NCBI GenBank assembly: GCA_029204225.1
Contig: CM055092.1
Span: 61,708,779 to 61,772,778 of the forward strand
Length of the DNA: 64,000 nucleotides
Direction of reading: 5' to 3'
Source of the DNA: Diphasiastrum complanatum
Taxonomy: Eukaryota > Streptophyta > Lycopodiopsida > Lycopodiales > Lycopodiaceae
A model generated the notes under the pieces. That model saw nothing but the letters and a program-made list of their open reading frames with translations, searched no databases and had not been told where the DNA came from. How positions within the stretch are numbered: the stretch's first letter is position 1; every line of letters starts with the position of its first letter. Shown here in pieces: positions 10,500 to 21,524 of the stretch. The translations under genes and the position numbers were made by a program.

Positions 10500-11629
10500 T
10501 TAAGGTCCCTCTATTTCAACTTTCTCTGATGATTTATGGAAGAGTGTCCATGGAAGCCAATTTGTGATGCTTTTTTGGAGTTTTTGCTTATGTAGCTCAA
10601 ATCTTTGGTAAATCTGAAATTTTCAGCAAGTGTAATTTCATTATAGGGATAATTAATGATGGAATTAATGATGCATGTGGGTTCTTTTTATGATTTACGG
10701 TTCTAGGCTATGTTTTTGGTCAAAAATTGCTTTTTTTTTTTTCATGATTATTGACTAGAAATTGATAGTAGGAGCTAAAATCCAGCAAGATCAGATCATG
10801 TTGATGGCTATAATCCTGTAAGTTGAGTTGCATGTGTTTGAAAAAGGGTTGCATGTCATTAATATCAACTTTATGTTGAAGAAAAAACCAAAAAATTGTC
10901 AAAAATCATCATTTTTGCAAGTTTCTTCATGAAGTTGGATAGTAAATTGCTGTAAAACACCTTGTAGAGCTTGCCAAAAGTTTAATCAAAAAATCGACAT
11001 TCAGTTTGATTCCTAATCTTAACAACGTGATGTTCAGCCTTGCATGTAAAACACATGACATTAATTCATTACGGAATTTTTTATGTAAACTTTAGTTTTA
11101 CGAAAATTATCAGCGAAAATCATTGATTAGGGAAAAAGCAGGCATGCAATCAAAACATTGACGGAATTCGACAAGTTTGCTTACAAAACTACTAAATTTC
11201 AAATCGCCATATCTTGAGCTACGGTGCACAAAATTAGGTGCTATAAAGCAAGTAAAAATTTGCACACTTTTTCTAGACCATACGGTCTAAAATCATGCAA
11301 ACACCTCCCCAAGCCCAAAAGTGACATTACCAGCAGTCTTAAGCAGTCTACTAGACTTTTGTGAAGCCTTCATACAGGTCCTATGGGCTGAGAACGAAGA
11401 TTTCTTGATTTATAAAAGGGCGTTTTGCTACAAACTTGATGGATTCGGAGCATAAGGCCCCGGCCACCAAATTACAGGTCTGATAGCTTACTGGATAGGT
11501 CAAGAAGAGTATAAAATAGGCTGTAACGATTTCCAGCATGATCCCCTTGTAGATTGATAGTAATCCATCCCCCAAAAATCACCCAAAAAAGTTATTTTTA
11601 GGCCTTTTTCTGCCTTCTACATCACCAAT
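10500..11629. other. No gene recognised
   Basis: AT-rich sequence with only short open frames on either strand, none with a known motif. It could be the rest of the element C LTR or of an older insertion; I found no repeated copy in the window to decide. Confidence 0.4.
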
Positions 11630-12383
11630 TCACCAAAATTTTGGCTCTAACTTCAAGGACAGCTTCAAAAGACATATGTCCTCGGGCTTAACTAGAGGGG
11701 CATCAACTATCATTGCACCCGACGATCCATCTTGTACTTGGTCGATCTGGACCATCTGGTGCTTCAGTTGCTGTTGAACCTCTTCCAAAGTGGTCTTTTG
11801 TCCGACCATTACGGATCTGATTTTCTCTGTCTCTTTTTTTCTTTTCCTTGGCCAGCTTCTATTGTTGCGCAATTTCCTGGTCCTGGTACTTGACCTTGTT
11901 CTCGAGCATTTGATGTTGGCTTACCAACCAATGCATGTGGTAGCTTGCTTCGGATAGGCCAATCATTGAGTGCTTAGCTGCTTCGGAGAGCTTCTCAGGG
12001 TTAGTGAGGGCTGGGTACTGGTCAGGGGTGTGAGCTGGTGAAGCTAATCCAAAAAATAGGCGTTGTGTAGGCACTGAAGATGGAGGTGGAGGGAGTGGAG
12101 GAATGATGTTAGTGGCAATGGTGGTTGTTGTGGCGGTGGTTATTGGAGGGGTCAGACTTTTTCCTGACTGATCTACCTTCTCTGGTTCATCGTCGCTTAT
12201 TTCCATCAGGTCCGCAGCATCAAAATATTGCGAAGTGTCCAGGATGTGGACTTGCTGGGCTTGTGGTTGTTGACCTTTGGCTGCTGGGCCGCTTCCGTGT
12301 TCCGGGGACTGGAACTCCCCACTCCTCCTCCCCCAAAAAAATGTCGCATGTGGTGACGTTGGCGACGTTGGCATGGTAATCAA
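11630..12383 (-). pseudogene. Orphan retroelement-like ORF with proline-rich and coiled-coil parts
   Basis: An ATG at 12383 opens a 174-codon frame: a polar, Gln-rich N-terminus, an acidic DLMEISDDEPE patch, a Thr/Pro-rich tract, then SEASYHMHWLVSQHQMLENK leading into a predicted coiled coil. A frame change near 11860 continues into a second frame (11630-11872) rich in Glu/Gln/Lys (TLEEVQQQLKHQMVQIDQV), consistent with one longer broken ORF. I do not recognise the family. Position beyond the integrase end of element D and beside minisatellites suggests a gag-like or accessory ORF of a gypsy element, but that is inference. Confidence 0.4.
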
Positions 12384-12477
12384 TGTGGGCGGGGTGGTAA
12401 GTCAAAGAAGCCTCTTTTCTGCAAAAATACCAATACTACTCTTGATTCTTTGCCATATCCTTCACAGATGTGAGAGA

Positions 12478-12780
12478 TGGTGTTGGTGGAGATGAAATGG
12501 ACTGGCTCTGGTCGAGATTTGAGAGAGGGGCATCGGTTGAGATGGGATGGACTAGCTCCGGTCGAGATTTGAGAGAGGGGCGTCGGTTGAGATGGGATGG
12601 ACTGGCTCCGGTCGAGATTTGAGAGAGGGACGTCGGTTGAGATGAGATGGACTGGCCCCGGTCGTGATTTGAGAGAGGGGCGTCAGTTGAGATGGGATGG
12701 ACTGGCTCCGGTTGAGATTTGAGAGAGGGGCGTCGGTTGAGATAGGGCTCCGGTTGAGATGTGATACAGGGCTTCAGTCG
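12478..12780. repeat. Minisatellite, 60-bp unit, about five copies
   Basis: A 60-base unit containing GGTCGAGATTTGAGAGAGGG repeats in register from about 12480 to 12745, then decays. Differences are single substitutions. The long minus-strand open frame here (12436-13167) is an artefact of the repeat. Confidence 0.85.
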
Positions 12781-13500
12781 AGATGGACATGTGAAAGTGG
12801 CGGTGTAGAAGGGATTGGAAAATGTGTGTGCAGCAAGGTGTGGTGTGGGAAAAAAGGGTTTGTGAAAGATGGAGGTTGGGAAAATAAGGATGGAAGGTGA
12901 AGTATTGTAAAGTGGATGTGTGTTTGCAAGGAGGAATTTGAAGTAAGTCATGGAATAAATGATTGGGACGGAATGTGGTTGGGTAAGAAGATGGGAGGTA
13001 GAATTTCGAAAAACGGAAAAGGTGAGGATGTTGGGCAAGGATGGAGATGTGTGAAAATGGATGTATGGAGGTGGGAAATGAATTGGATGTAAACAACAGG
13101 TTTTGTGATGTTGATGATAATTTTTTTCAATAGTGTAATGGGAGCGTGATGAATGCTTGTGTGACACTATCCCTCAGCATGCAAAAAATTGCAAAATGAT
13201 TTGTTTCCTACTGACGATGTTAGATTTGGAGATGTTTGGTGATGGCGCTCTCAATGGTATGCAAACGATGGTGGTGGATAGTTGGTGGAGATGGTGTGGA
13301 GACGATGACAAAAGTAAGGAACAACAGAGCGCCAGGATCATGCATAGGAACAAAGAAATCACCAGTAGATTGTCGCAAGAAAACGTCAGAATTTGCACTT
13401 TGCTGAGGTGTGAATGGCGTCGAGGTGATGGCATTTATGGACACTGTCATCTGGTTTTGGATGAGATGGGACGTGCTGGTTCGTTTAATTTTGAATTGGA
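12781..13500. other. Spacer between two minisatellites, no gene recognised
   Basis: G-rich plus strand with overlapping open frames on both strands that show no motif. It separates two arrays sharing a GGT(C/T)GAGAT core, so it may be decayed array. Confidence 0.4.
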
Positions 13501-14060
13501 AACCTTCAGTCGAGATTTGATAGGTTCGCCGGTCGAGATCTGATGGGTGCTTTGGTTGAGATCTGAGGAGTGGCTCGATCAAGATCTGACAAGTGCTTTG
13601 ATTGAGATCTGATGAGTGTCTCGGTCGAGATCTGATAGGTGCTTCGGTTGAAATCTGAGGAGTGCCTCGGTCGAGATCTGACAGGTGCTTCGGTTGAGAT
13701 CTGATGAGTGCCTTGGTCGAGATCTGACAGGTGCTTCAGTCGAGATCTGATGAGTGGCTTGGTTGAGATCTGACAGGTGCTTCGGTTGAGATCTGATGAG
13801 TGCCTCGGTCGAGATCTGACATGTGCTTCAGTTGAGATCTGATAAGTGCCTCAGTCGAGATCTGACAGGTGCTTTGGTTGAGATCTAATGAGTGCCTCAG
13901 TCAAGATCTGATAGGACATTTCAGTTGAGATTCAATTGTACGCTTCGGTCAAAATTCAACTATATGCTTTGGTCGAGATTCAACAAGACGCTGTGCTCCA
14001 GTTGAGATCCAATACAAATCTGTCGGTTGAGATCTGACAGAAACCCGTCGGTTGAAATCT
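13500..14060. repeat. Minisatellite, 23/46-bp unit, over 20 subunits
   Basis: A 23-base subunit of the form GTGCTTCGGTTGAGATCTGA plus three bases repeats head to tail, with alternate subunits more alike (46-bp higher-order period). The AGATCT core recurs throughout. Copies become diverged towards 14050. No coding meaning is evident. Confidence 0.85.
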
Positions 14061-14445
14061 AACAGAATCCCATTACGATGGAATGGAGCTGTTTGATGCA
14101 GGTGAAAAACTTCAAGGGGAAAAATATGACTGTGGATTAGAGTAGAAGTTCTTATGGGAAAGGTGTATCTCAATGAATGTCTGTATGCTTAATTGGAAAT
14201 ATTGCGATACCAGATAGACAGAAATGAGGTGGGCCGAAAGTGTTAGAATCTTTTGCATATGGTGTAGCCTATCATTTGTTGACCTAGAACATTCATGACA
14301 AAAAGAATAAAGAAAATGTAGAGAAAGTAAATAAGTACAGGTATGAATTCTAAAACGAGGTTAAAAATAGGCATGCCAAATGAGAATAATAAGCAAGAAA
14401 ATAAGAAAATTAAAGAATAAAAAATATAAAATATATACTAGGGAA
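14061..14445. other. Probable 3' untranslated region of element D
   Basis: AT-rich stretch downstream of the integrase stop of element D (minus sense). No second LTR copy is found, so the 3' LTR of D is not identified. Confidence 0.4.
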
Positions 14446-14451
14446 AATGTG

Positions 14452-15656
14452 TTAAATTGGGTCAACAAAAAACAACTCTTCATGATATCGCCGTAGACGA
14501 CCACCGTTGACGACAGTGTCTAGGAGTATTCCGTCAAGTGTTTGCAACTGGACTGCACCATTAGAAAAGAATTTATTAATAACATACGGTCCCTCACTTC
14601 GGAATTTCAATTTGTCGGTGTGCTTCTTTGATGTATAAAGAAGCACCTGGTCACCTAAGTGTAGATATTTATTTCGTAATTGATAGTCATACCAGGCCTT
14701 TTGGCATCATTTGTTAACCAATTGTGCATGGTAAGATATAAGTCTTGTCTCGCATAACTGGGCTAACGTAAATAGCCTGGTTTTGACTTGTTGCTCAATT
14801 GTAGCTTTTTCACATAGATCTTTAGAAAAAGCTTCCATGACTCTTAGCGAAGGGACTAAGAATTCTACGGGCATTACCGCCTCTTGACCATATACTAAGT
14901 GGAAAGGGGTAACCCACCCAGTGGCTTTCTTCGTGGTGGTGTGGTAAGCCCAAATAGCTGAAAAAAATTTTGTTTCCCAATCAGAATGACTGATTTCAAC
15001 TATCTTCGTCAAAATTTTACATATCGTCTTGTTAGTTGATTCTGCCTGGCCATTACATCTATAATAGTATGGTGTACTCTTTCCGTGAACGACAAGGTAA
15101 TGGCGTAGTAAATTATCAATGACAACATTTGAAAATGTGTGCCACAATCACTAACTAGATCTATAGGGTAGCCAAAACATGTGATAACGTTTTTGTAAAG
15201 AAAATGCATGACAATTTTTGCGTTGGTGTCCTTTTCGTTACTCGAGCCTCAACCCACTTAGTGGCGTAATCTATTGCTATGAGGATGTAACGAGCTTGGG
15301 GGTGTTTCGCTACTTGACTGATTGGTCCAACAAAGTCAATTCCCCACTTACGGAAGGCTTCACCTTCTATAATGGGAGTCAGTGGTGTAAAGTCTACTTT
15401 GGTATTTTTCTTGGCTCGTTGATAGACATCACACGTTTTAATGACAGCAAACGTGTCCTTAAATAAAGATGGCCACTGCTCGAATGATAATCTTAGCTAT
15501 GGCTTCAACAGAGAAGTGGCCACCGCCAATGCCCTCATGAGCCTGAGATATGATAGGTCGTATCTCAGATTCATAAGCACATCGTCGAATTATACCGTCA
15601 ATGCCCCTTCTGTAAATTTGCCCCGCTATTAACTGAAAGGGCGTTGCTTTAAGCAA
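14452..15656 (-). pseudogene. Element D integrase (frameshifted)
   Basis: The zinc-binding part is visible at 15459-15656 (HEGIGGGHFS, the two histidines). The cysteine pair is damaged (CDVYQ in place of CDxCQ). The core follows in shifting frames: WGIDFVGPI with the first aspartate, SDCGTHF with the second, and NGQAESTNKTI with the glutamate at about 15050. The C-terminal part contains AYHTTTKKATGWVTPFHLVYG and ends with the chromodomain-free module SEGPYVINKFFSNGAVQL, stop at 14452. Catalytic triad residues are all present; the frames are not. Confidence 0.82.
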
Positions 15657-15665
15657 AAATTTTCT

Positions 15666-16160
15666 TTAGGCCTTCTTTGAGTATGCCTGTTTGAGGAACT
15701 GAGTTATCTCCTCAGCCCATAAGGGTGCAGCATCAATCGAAAAAAGACATGCATAAGGAAGATCATCGTTGATTGGTGCAGTTGCTTTTTCAGCATTCGG
15801 TAGCTGGGAAAGGTGATCCGCCATAAAATGTTGGGTCCCTTTCCGAACGACTACGCGGAAATTAAATTTCTCTAATATCAACAACCATCGAGCTATACAT
15901 CCCATTTTATAGGATTTATTAACGATATATAATAGGGCTTGATGGTCAGTGTAGAATGCAAAGGTATGGTCTAATAAATAATGTCTTAGTTGTTGTACAA
16001 CATAGACCATAGCCAATGCTTCACTCTTGATGGTTGTATAGTTTACTTCAGCAGGCACCAGTTGTCTGCTCAAGAAACGTATTGAGAAGTCTTTGCCATA
16101 CTCGTCCTGCTGTGCAAGAAGACCTCCAATGGCATACTTATTGGCGTCAGTATGGACATG
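15666..16160 (-). pseudogene. Element D RNase H
   Basis: The frame shows HVHTDANKYAIGGLLAQ, SRQLVPAEVNYTTIKSEALA, and FYTDHQALLYIV with the catalytic acidic residues, followed by the KGTQHFMADHLSQLP tail typical of gypsy RNase H. The few residues before FHVHTD come from the LTR of element E, because the boundary falls at about 16163. Confidence 0.82.
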
Positions 16161-16163
16161 AAA

Positions 16164-16787
16164 CTCCAACCTGAAAATCGAGTACACATTGATAGAACTT
16201 CAAAACAGTCAAAACAAATGTAGACAAATGGAGAGAATCACTCAAAATTGCTTCCAAAACCAAGATTGGTGTCTCACATTGATTATGGCCAAATGTGGCT
16301 CTATATATACAATAAGTGGGAGCTCGTGGTACTGATCATCCCTCTGATCCCACATGTGTGAAGGTGCTTTGTCATATGATGATTCATCATGCAAAACTGA
16401 CACTTGGACAAAACCTTCTATTTTGAGCACTTTTGGTCCATTTTCCTTCTATATGGAGATCTACTTGGAAATCTTCTAGAAGTCAAAATTCGCCTACTTT
16501 AGCTTATTCCACACATGTGAGCTGTCCTCTACACATGGGATATGACACCTAACCAAAGGATGTGGCTCATGCAATCAATAGATTGATGCCATGTGTCATA
16601 TGTCTAGAAAACTAGTTTTTGGCCTTTTTAGCCACTAGAACTTGAATTAAATCATATGTACAACCTATATGATTATGGTACATGACAAGTGCACTATTTT
16701 CACATGTGGGAACAGGCTCCACACATGTGTGTTTATCTATATACAAGATTTTTGGCCTCTACCAAGCTTATTTTTGCATTTTTCACA
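16164..16787 (-). repeat. 3' LTR of element E, truncated
   Basis: Matches 20901-21524 base for base except for about a dozen differences by eye (no indels). It lacks the counterpart of 20692-20900. The inner end is TTTTTCACA (16787) next to the purine-rich tract. Confidence 0.85.
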
Positions 16788-17395
16788 CTCCTCAAAAATC
16801 TAGCTTGATGGAAAACATGATGATCTTGAACTTGACTCCATGGGCTGAATTGGTCTTTGCTGGTTCAAAAGGTGTGAAGATCAGCCAATGAGCTTGATGT
16901 TGATCTGAAATCACCATATCCATGATAGTGCTTCTTTGATGTTGACATCTTTGATGAACTTGAGAGCTTTGCACCATCCTAGCATCTTCAAAATTGATTC
17001 CTTCCAAATTTCATGTAGATGCTTGACTTTGAGACTTGCTCCTTCTTCATGTGCATGCTCCTCCTTGAGAAAATAAAGATTTCTTCTTGACTTATTAGGA
17101 TCACAAAGATCTAACATCATGTTACCATGATCTAGAGATCCAAATTGGCAAGACTATGCATGCTATAATAACAAAGTGTTTGCATCATATCTTCATGCTT
17201 GTTTACCATGCTAATCTCAGATCCAATGAGGCTAAATAGTTCATTATGGAGATAAGTGTCTTTAGAAGATGATTCACTTACTCTCATAAAGATTTTACAA
17301 TTTGCCTCAATAAAAATTTTCAAACTATGAGTGAACAAATCACTTTTGCTCTTACATGACTCAAGAGCATACATTTGATGAAATAACCATTTGCT

Positions 17396-18682
17396 TTATA
17401 ATTGATTTAAAATCAATTTCAACCTTTTAAGAACATCATCTATGTTCTCAAGAGAGACTTCATACTCAACTAGTATGGCTTTACTCCAATTTTGAGATGC
17501 AATGATCTCACTAAAGCAAATTGATTTATCAAATGACATAAGAGAAGTAAGTATGTGATATATACCACATGAGATATGCTCCTCTTTCCCTTGAAATGTG
17601 AGCCACATGGACTCAACCATATTTCTTGAGTTTCTTTTTGGAATCACAATTTGAGAAGGTCTCTCCTCAATCCTTGGCACACTTGAACCTTGAGATGACT
17701 CCTTAAGATCCTCTTCATGATGCTCCTTCTTGATGGAAAACCGAGACCTCCATGTCTCATAATGATCACAACAAGTATGACCATTCAATATGCACTTCCT
17801 ATGATTATCAAGATTACTTATGCTAGAAACATAAGTCCAAAAATCACCACAACTTGACATGATTTTTCCAATATTGAAATCAAAAGGCATTTCCATCTCA
17901 ATAAGGCTAACTACTTGCTTATGGATATAAGTGTCCACTTTGGATGCTTCACTTATTCTCATAAGAAGTTTACAACTTGCCTTTAAGATTGAAAACTTAC
18001 AATTTTCATCTTTATGAATGAACACATCATTCATGATCTTATTGAAACTAAAAGATCCTACATTATGAAGATATTTCCATTTCCTTGTCTTCATAACTAA
18101 TGTAAGCTTACAAGGAAAACATGCTTTGCTATACTTTAAGGCATCACACTCAACTAGTATTGCCTTAAGCCACCTTTGAGATACAAAAATCCCTTCAAAG
18201 TAAAATAGATCTTCATAAGTTGACATGAGAGCATAAATGAAACTATTTTCATTCTGTGATTGCTCCTTATTCTTGATTGATTTCTCTTGGATAATAACAA
18301 TAAGTTTGAACTTGTCCAAAGTTCCAAGCAAAATACTTTCCAAGGACATAAAATATATCCAAGTTACTTTCATGAAAGTGACATCTATCTTTGCATCTTG
18401 AACCAAACAATGCACTTCCAAATGAAAAATTTCAAAAGATTTGACATGTGTTGTGATGGACTCTTGAAGACAAATCTTGCAAGTCCTTGTGAACTCCAAG
18501 CCTCGTTCACCTTTCCACAAAGGAAACACCTTTCCTTGGACTTGTCCTTCTTGTATTTGCATTTTGAACTTGAAGCTCCATCCTTCACCTCGGCCCCCTT
18601 GTTTTGGTTCTCCTTGGATGGATTGGTCTTCTTTTTGTAGCATCTTGAGAAAAAATATCCTCCCTTGCCACAAAGGTTGCAC
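17396..18682 (-). CDS. 428-codon ORF of element E, mosaic with internal duplication
   Basis: The ORF is open through 428 codons; the start may be artificial since the zinc-knuckle frame overlaps it. Around residues 190-220 it reads SQRWLKAILVECDAL and near the C-terminus ASQNWSKAILVEYEVS, two copies of a segment resembling the copia RT opening (W..AM..E..AL). A second pair is KASCKLLMRISEASKVDTYIH within the ORF and EANCKIFMRVSESSSKDTYLH just downstream (17132-17374). So the coding region grew by duplication of about 0.5-0.6 kb. I recognise no enzymatic domain. Product function, if any, is unknown. Confidence 0.45.
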   Translation of the reverse strand: MQPLWQGRIFFLKMLQKEDQSIQGEPKQGGRGEGWSFKFKMQIQEGQVQGKVFPLWKGERGLEFTRTCKICLQESITTHVKSFEIFHLEVHCLVQDAKIDVTFMKVTWIYFMSLESILLGTLDKFKLIVIIQEKSIKNKEQSQNENSFIYALMSTYEDLFYFEGIFVSQRWLKAILVECDALKYSKACFPCKLTLVMKTRKWKYLHNVGSFSFNKIMNDVFIHKDENCKFSILKASCKLLMRISEASKVDTYIHKQVVSLIEMEMPFDFNIGKIMSSCGDFWTYVSSISNLDNHRKCILNGHTCCDHYETWRSRFSIKKEHHEEDLKESSQGSSVPRIEERPSQIVIPKRNSRNMVESMWLTFQGKEEHISCGIYHILTSLMSFDKSICFSEIIASQNWSKAILVEYEVSLENIDDVLKRLKLILNQL

Positions 18683-18807
18683 TCAGGATCCTTTCTTTCC
18701 TTCAATAGGATGCCACCTATTGATGCCATGTGAATAAAAAACTGGGATATGATTCTACAAATGTAATTTGTGACTTTCAAAAGACTAGATTTGAACATCT
18801 TCAACAA
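18385..18807 (-). pseudogene. Element E gag remnant with zinc-knuckle cysteines
   Basis: The frame contains CNLCGKGGYFFSRC and RCFLCGKVNEAWSS, which keep the first cysteine pairs of CCHC knuckles but lack the standard histidine, in a Lys/Ser-rich context typical of gag nucleocapsid. It overlaps the 428-codon ORF in another frame. This is probably decayed gag. Confidence 0.5.
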
Positions 18808-20678
18808 TCTAGAATGATCTACAAAAGATCTAGCTCACAAATCTAAGAATCAATCTTCACACTAATGACTAGTCACTTGGAAACTTTGCTTTGATCACTA
18901 AGACAAAAGCACACTATCTTTGAATCAAATCACAAAATAAATCAGATCCAATTTCCTATTGGACTCATTAAATATCAATGACTCTTTCTTTTGAAAGTTG
19001 AAATGGATATGAAAAAGATTTGACATCTAGATTTTCCTTTTCACTTGACTAGTTCTCTCAACACTTGAGATTCTTGAACAAAAGATGGGTTTTGTTTCAA
19101 ATACATGAAAATCAAACTTAATCACTTCTTTTGGACTCACTCTTGACCCAAATAATCTCACACTTGAGATTTAGAATGAATTTGATTTGATTTGACAACA
19201 AACTATACCACCAATTTTTCACAAAGCTTAAAAAATTAGACAACTAGAGTTTCACAAAGATCTCAACCATGCATGAATACTCAAATATGGACTCCTACTC
19301 ATTTTAGACATCCAATGGGATCACAAATTGACCCTCACACTCTCACAAAGAAAGTTGAATAGAACTAATTTGAGTTTCATACATACTATGTCAATTTTTG
19401 CTCAATAAATTGATTCAATCACCCCTATTGGATTCCACCAATTACTCTACCTCTTAAGACTTGGAATGAAATTCAAAATAAAAGGTTGTGAGTTTTCTCA
19501 CTAAGATATTGTGCTTCAAAGAGCTAATGCCACTTAGAAAGATTTGATCACCTGGGAGAATACAAATTCTCCACCAATAACAACACAAAATGAGCTTCTA
19601 GATCTTGCCTTCTACAAAGGAAGGAACTCTTAGAAAATTGGATCTCTCTCTACACATTTGCCATAGACACCTGAATGACTCTTTTTAAACCTCAGAAAAA
19701 CTCAAACAAATTGAGTAGGATTGAATAATGTGACTTGGATCTCAATCTCTTTTCTAGAACTTTCAATTGAAACCAATCTATGTCAAATTCTACAAAAGAT
19801 TTGCATAGATGCTCTATATGCACTAGAAACTCTCAAAGGTTTCACTTGGAGGACAGATCCAAGGATGTTTAAATGGTAACCCTCCAAGCTGGCTACTCTC
19901 CCAATGCGGGTATTTTATCCAATTCCTTGTTGGCCTCTATTTTAGAGGTTTTAAACTGAAGGACCCAACCACCACGCGATGACTCATAAGGATGTTGCGC
20001 TAAAAAACTTTGGATCTGGTCCTCGACGCTGATTGGCCTTCTGAATAATGGTGTGGTCCTTGATGAAGATGAATCCGGTTGCACTGCTTGTGGAATTGGC
20101 TTTTGATCTTCAATTTCTAGGGTTCCACCCTGGTACATGCCCGAATCCAACCCTGTATTAGCAGATTGATGCTTCTAAACTTGACCCTATCACTCTTGAA
20201 CAAATCTAGAGTGATGGTACAATGGATTTCAACCTCTCACCTTGCATGTCACTCCTTAATCTATGATTTTTAGCAAAATCTCTCTCAGCTTCAACATGCT
20301 CTCAAAAAATCAGAGATGATCAATTAATGCACCTATTTCAAGCTTCAAATTTAATTTCTTGGCTGATCTAATCCAAGAACTAATCAAGAGATTAGATTCT
20401 CTATAGAAAATGCTTGATCTTGCACCAAAAATCTCTCAAATTGGGTGTGTGAGTCAAATTGTACAAATTTTTGAATTTTCTCAGCCAAAATCGGAGCTGT
20501 ACGGCCTCACACGTGTGAAAAGGGTTCTTACAGCCCACAACAAATTTTGGTCCAAAATTTTTGAGAATATCTATCAAATCCAACTCGCTACCCAAAATTT
20601 GACTAGTTTCCAAAAAACTGCTAATTTTGGCTTTGATTTGGATTAACCCTATCAATTTCAACAAAACCTCTTGTACTA
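18808..20678 (-). other. Element E 5' internal region
   Basis: Between primer site and knuckles I find only one open frame of note, 19893-20150 (RPISVEDQIQSFLAQHPYE), with no family I recognise. The block 19290-19390 recurs, diverged, at 26172-26275 inside element G. Confidence 0.4.
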
Positions 20679-20691
20679 GGCTCTGATACCA
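20679..20691 (-). promoter_or_regulatory. Primer-binding site of element E
   Basis: The minus strand reads TGGTATCAGAGCC directly after the CA end of the 5' LTR, complementary to initiator methionine tRNA. Confidence 0.88.
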
Positions 20692-21524
20692 TGTGGAAAA
20701 AGTACAAAAAGGACCAAGAGTGGATCCTAATCTGATCCTCAAGAGGGATTGGATGTTAGATTTACTTGATCTATCAATCTACATAAGATTAAGATCAATC
20801 TAGATCAATTCTAGACATAAAATCCAAACAAGAACAATCATTTATTGAAGGTAAATGTACTTGCTAGTTTCACACGTGTGAAACCCTGTCAGGGTATGGA
20901 CTCCAACCTGAAAATCGAGTACACACTGATAGAACCTCAAAACAATCAAAACAAATGTAGACAAATGGAGAGAATCACTCAAAATTGCTTCCAAAACCAA
21001 GATTGGTGTCTCACATTGATTATGGCCAAATGTGGCTCTATATTTACAATAAGTGGGAGCTCGTGGTACTGATCATCTCTCTGATCCCACATGTGTGAAG
21101 GTGCTTTGTCATATGATGATTCATCATGCAAAAATGACACTCGGACAAAACCTTCTATTTTGAGCACTTTTGGTCCATTTTCCTTCTATATGGAGATCTA
21201 CTTGGAAATCTTCTAGAAGTCAAAATTCGCCTACTTCAGCTTATTCCACACATGTGAGCTGTCCTCTACACATGGGATATGACACCTAACCAAAGGATGT
21301 GGCTCATGCAATCAATAGATTGATGCCATGTGTCATATGTCTAGAAAACTAGTTTTTGGCCTTTTTAGCCACTAGAACTTGAATTAAATCATATGTACAA
21401 CCTATATGATTATGGTACATGGCAAGTACACTATTTTCACACATGGGAACAGGCTCCACACATGTGTGTTTATCTATATACAAGATTTTTGGCCTCTACC
21501 AAGCTTATTTTTGTATTTTTCACA
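20692..21524 (-). repeat. 5' LTR of element E (833 bp)
   Basis: Begins TGTGGAAAAAG and ends TTTTTCACA on the plus strand, so TG/CA termini are intact. It contains several CACACGTGTG or CACATGTG palindromes. On the right it abuts element D at AGATC. Confidence 0.88.

Larger units (their letters stand above)
6890..10500 (-). mobile_element. Ty3/gypsy-type retrotransposon C, 5' part only (gag and two proteases)
   Basis: On the minus strand: LTR-like region from about 10500 to 10003, a primer site of the TGGCGCC type (10002-9984), gag with a capsid block, a Lys/Ser-rich segment, three CCHC knuckles, and two successive retropepsin-like domains. RT, RNase H and integrase are missing, the element being cut near 6890 next to copia element B. 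Frames change several times and a 19-base T run at about 7853-7871 shifts the frame, so no intact polyprotein remains. The right LTR limit is approximate because no second copy was found. Confidence 0.75.
16164..21524 (-). mobile_element. Non-autonomous LTR retrotransposon E inserted in element D
   Basis: Both ends share a 624-bp block (16164-16787 and 20901-21524) in direct orientation. The right copy is a full LTR (20692-21524, TG...CA on the plus strand). It is followed on the minus strand by a Met-tRNA primer site (20691-20679). A purine-rich GAGGAG tract lies just before the left LTR. The internal 3.9 kb holds damaged zinc knuckles and a 428-codon ORF but no RT, RNase H or integrase that I can recognise. 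It splits the RT of element D within the YLVD motif. The left LTR lacks its outer 209 bases. Confidence 0.85.

Noticed and set aside
12436-13167. Long overlapping open frames on the minus strand (243 and 137 codons)
   Set aside because: They run through the 60-bp minisatellite and its flank, with repeated PTDAPLSN-like units and no domain; open by composition.
12478-14060. CRISPR array
   Set aside because: Units are contiguous minisatellite repeats without unique spacers, and the genome is eukaryotic.
16242-21167. Two nearly identical 62-codon ORFs (16242-16430, 20979-21167)
   Set aside because: They lie inside the two LTR copies of element E; similarity reflects the LTR, not a gene family.
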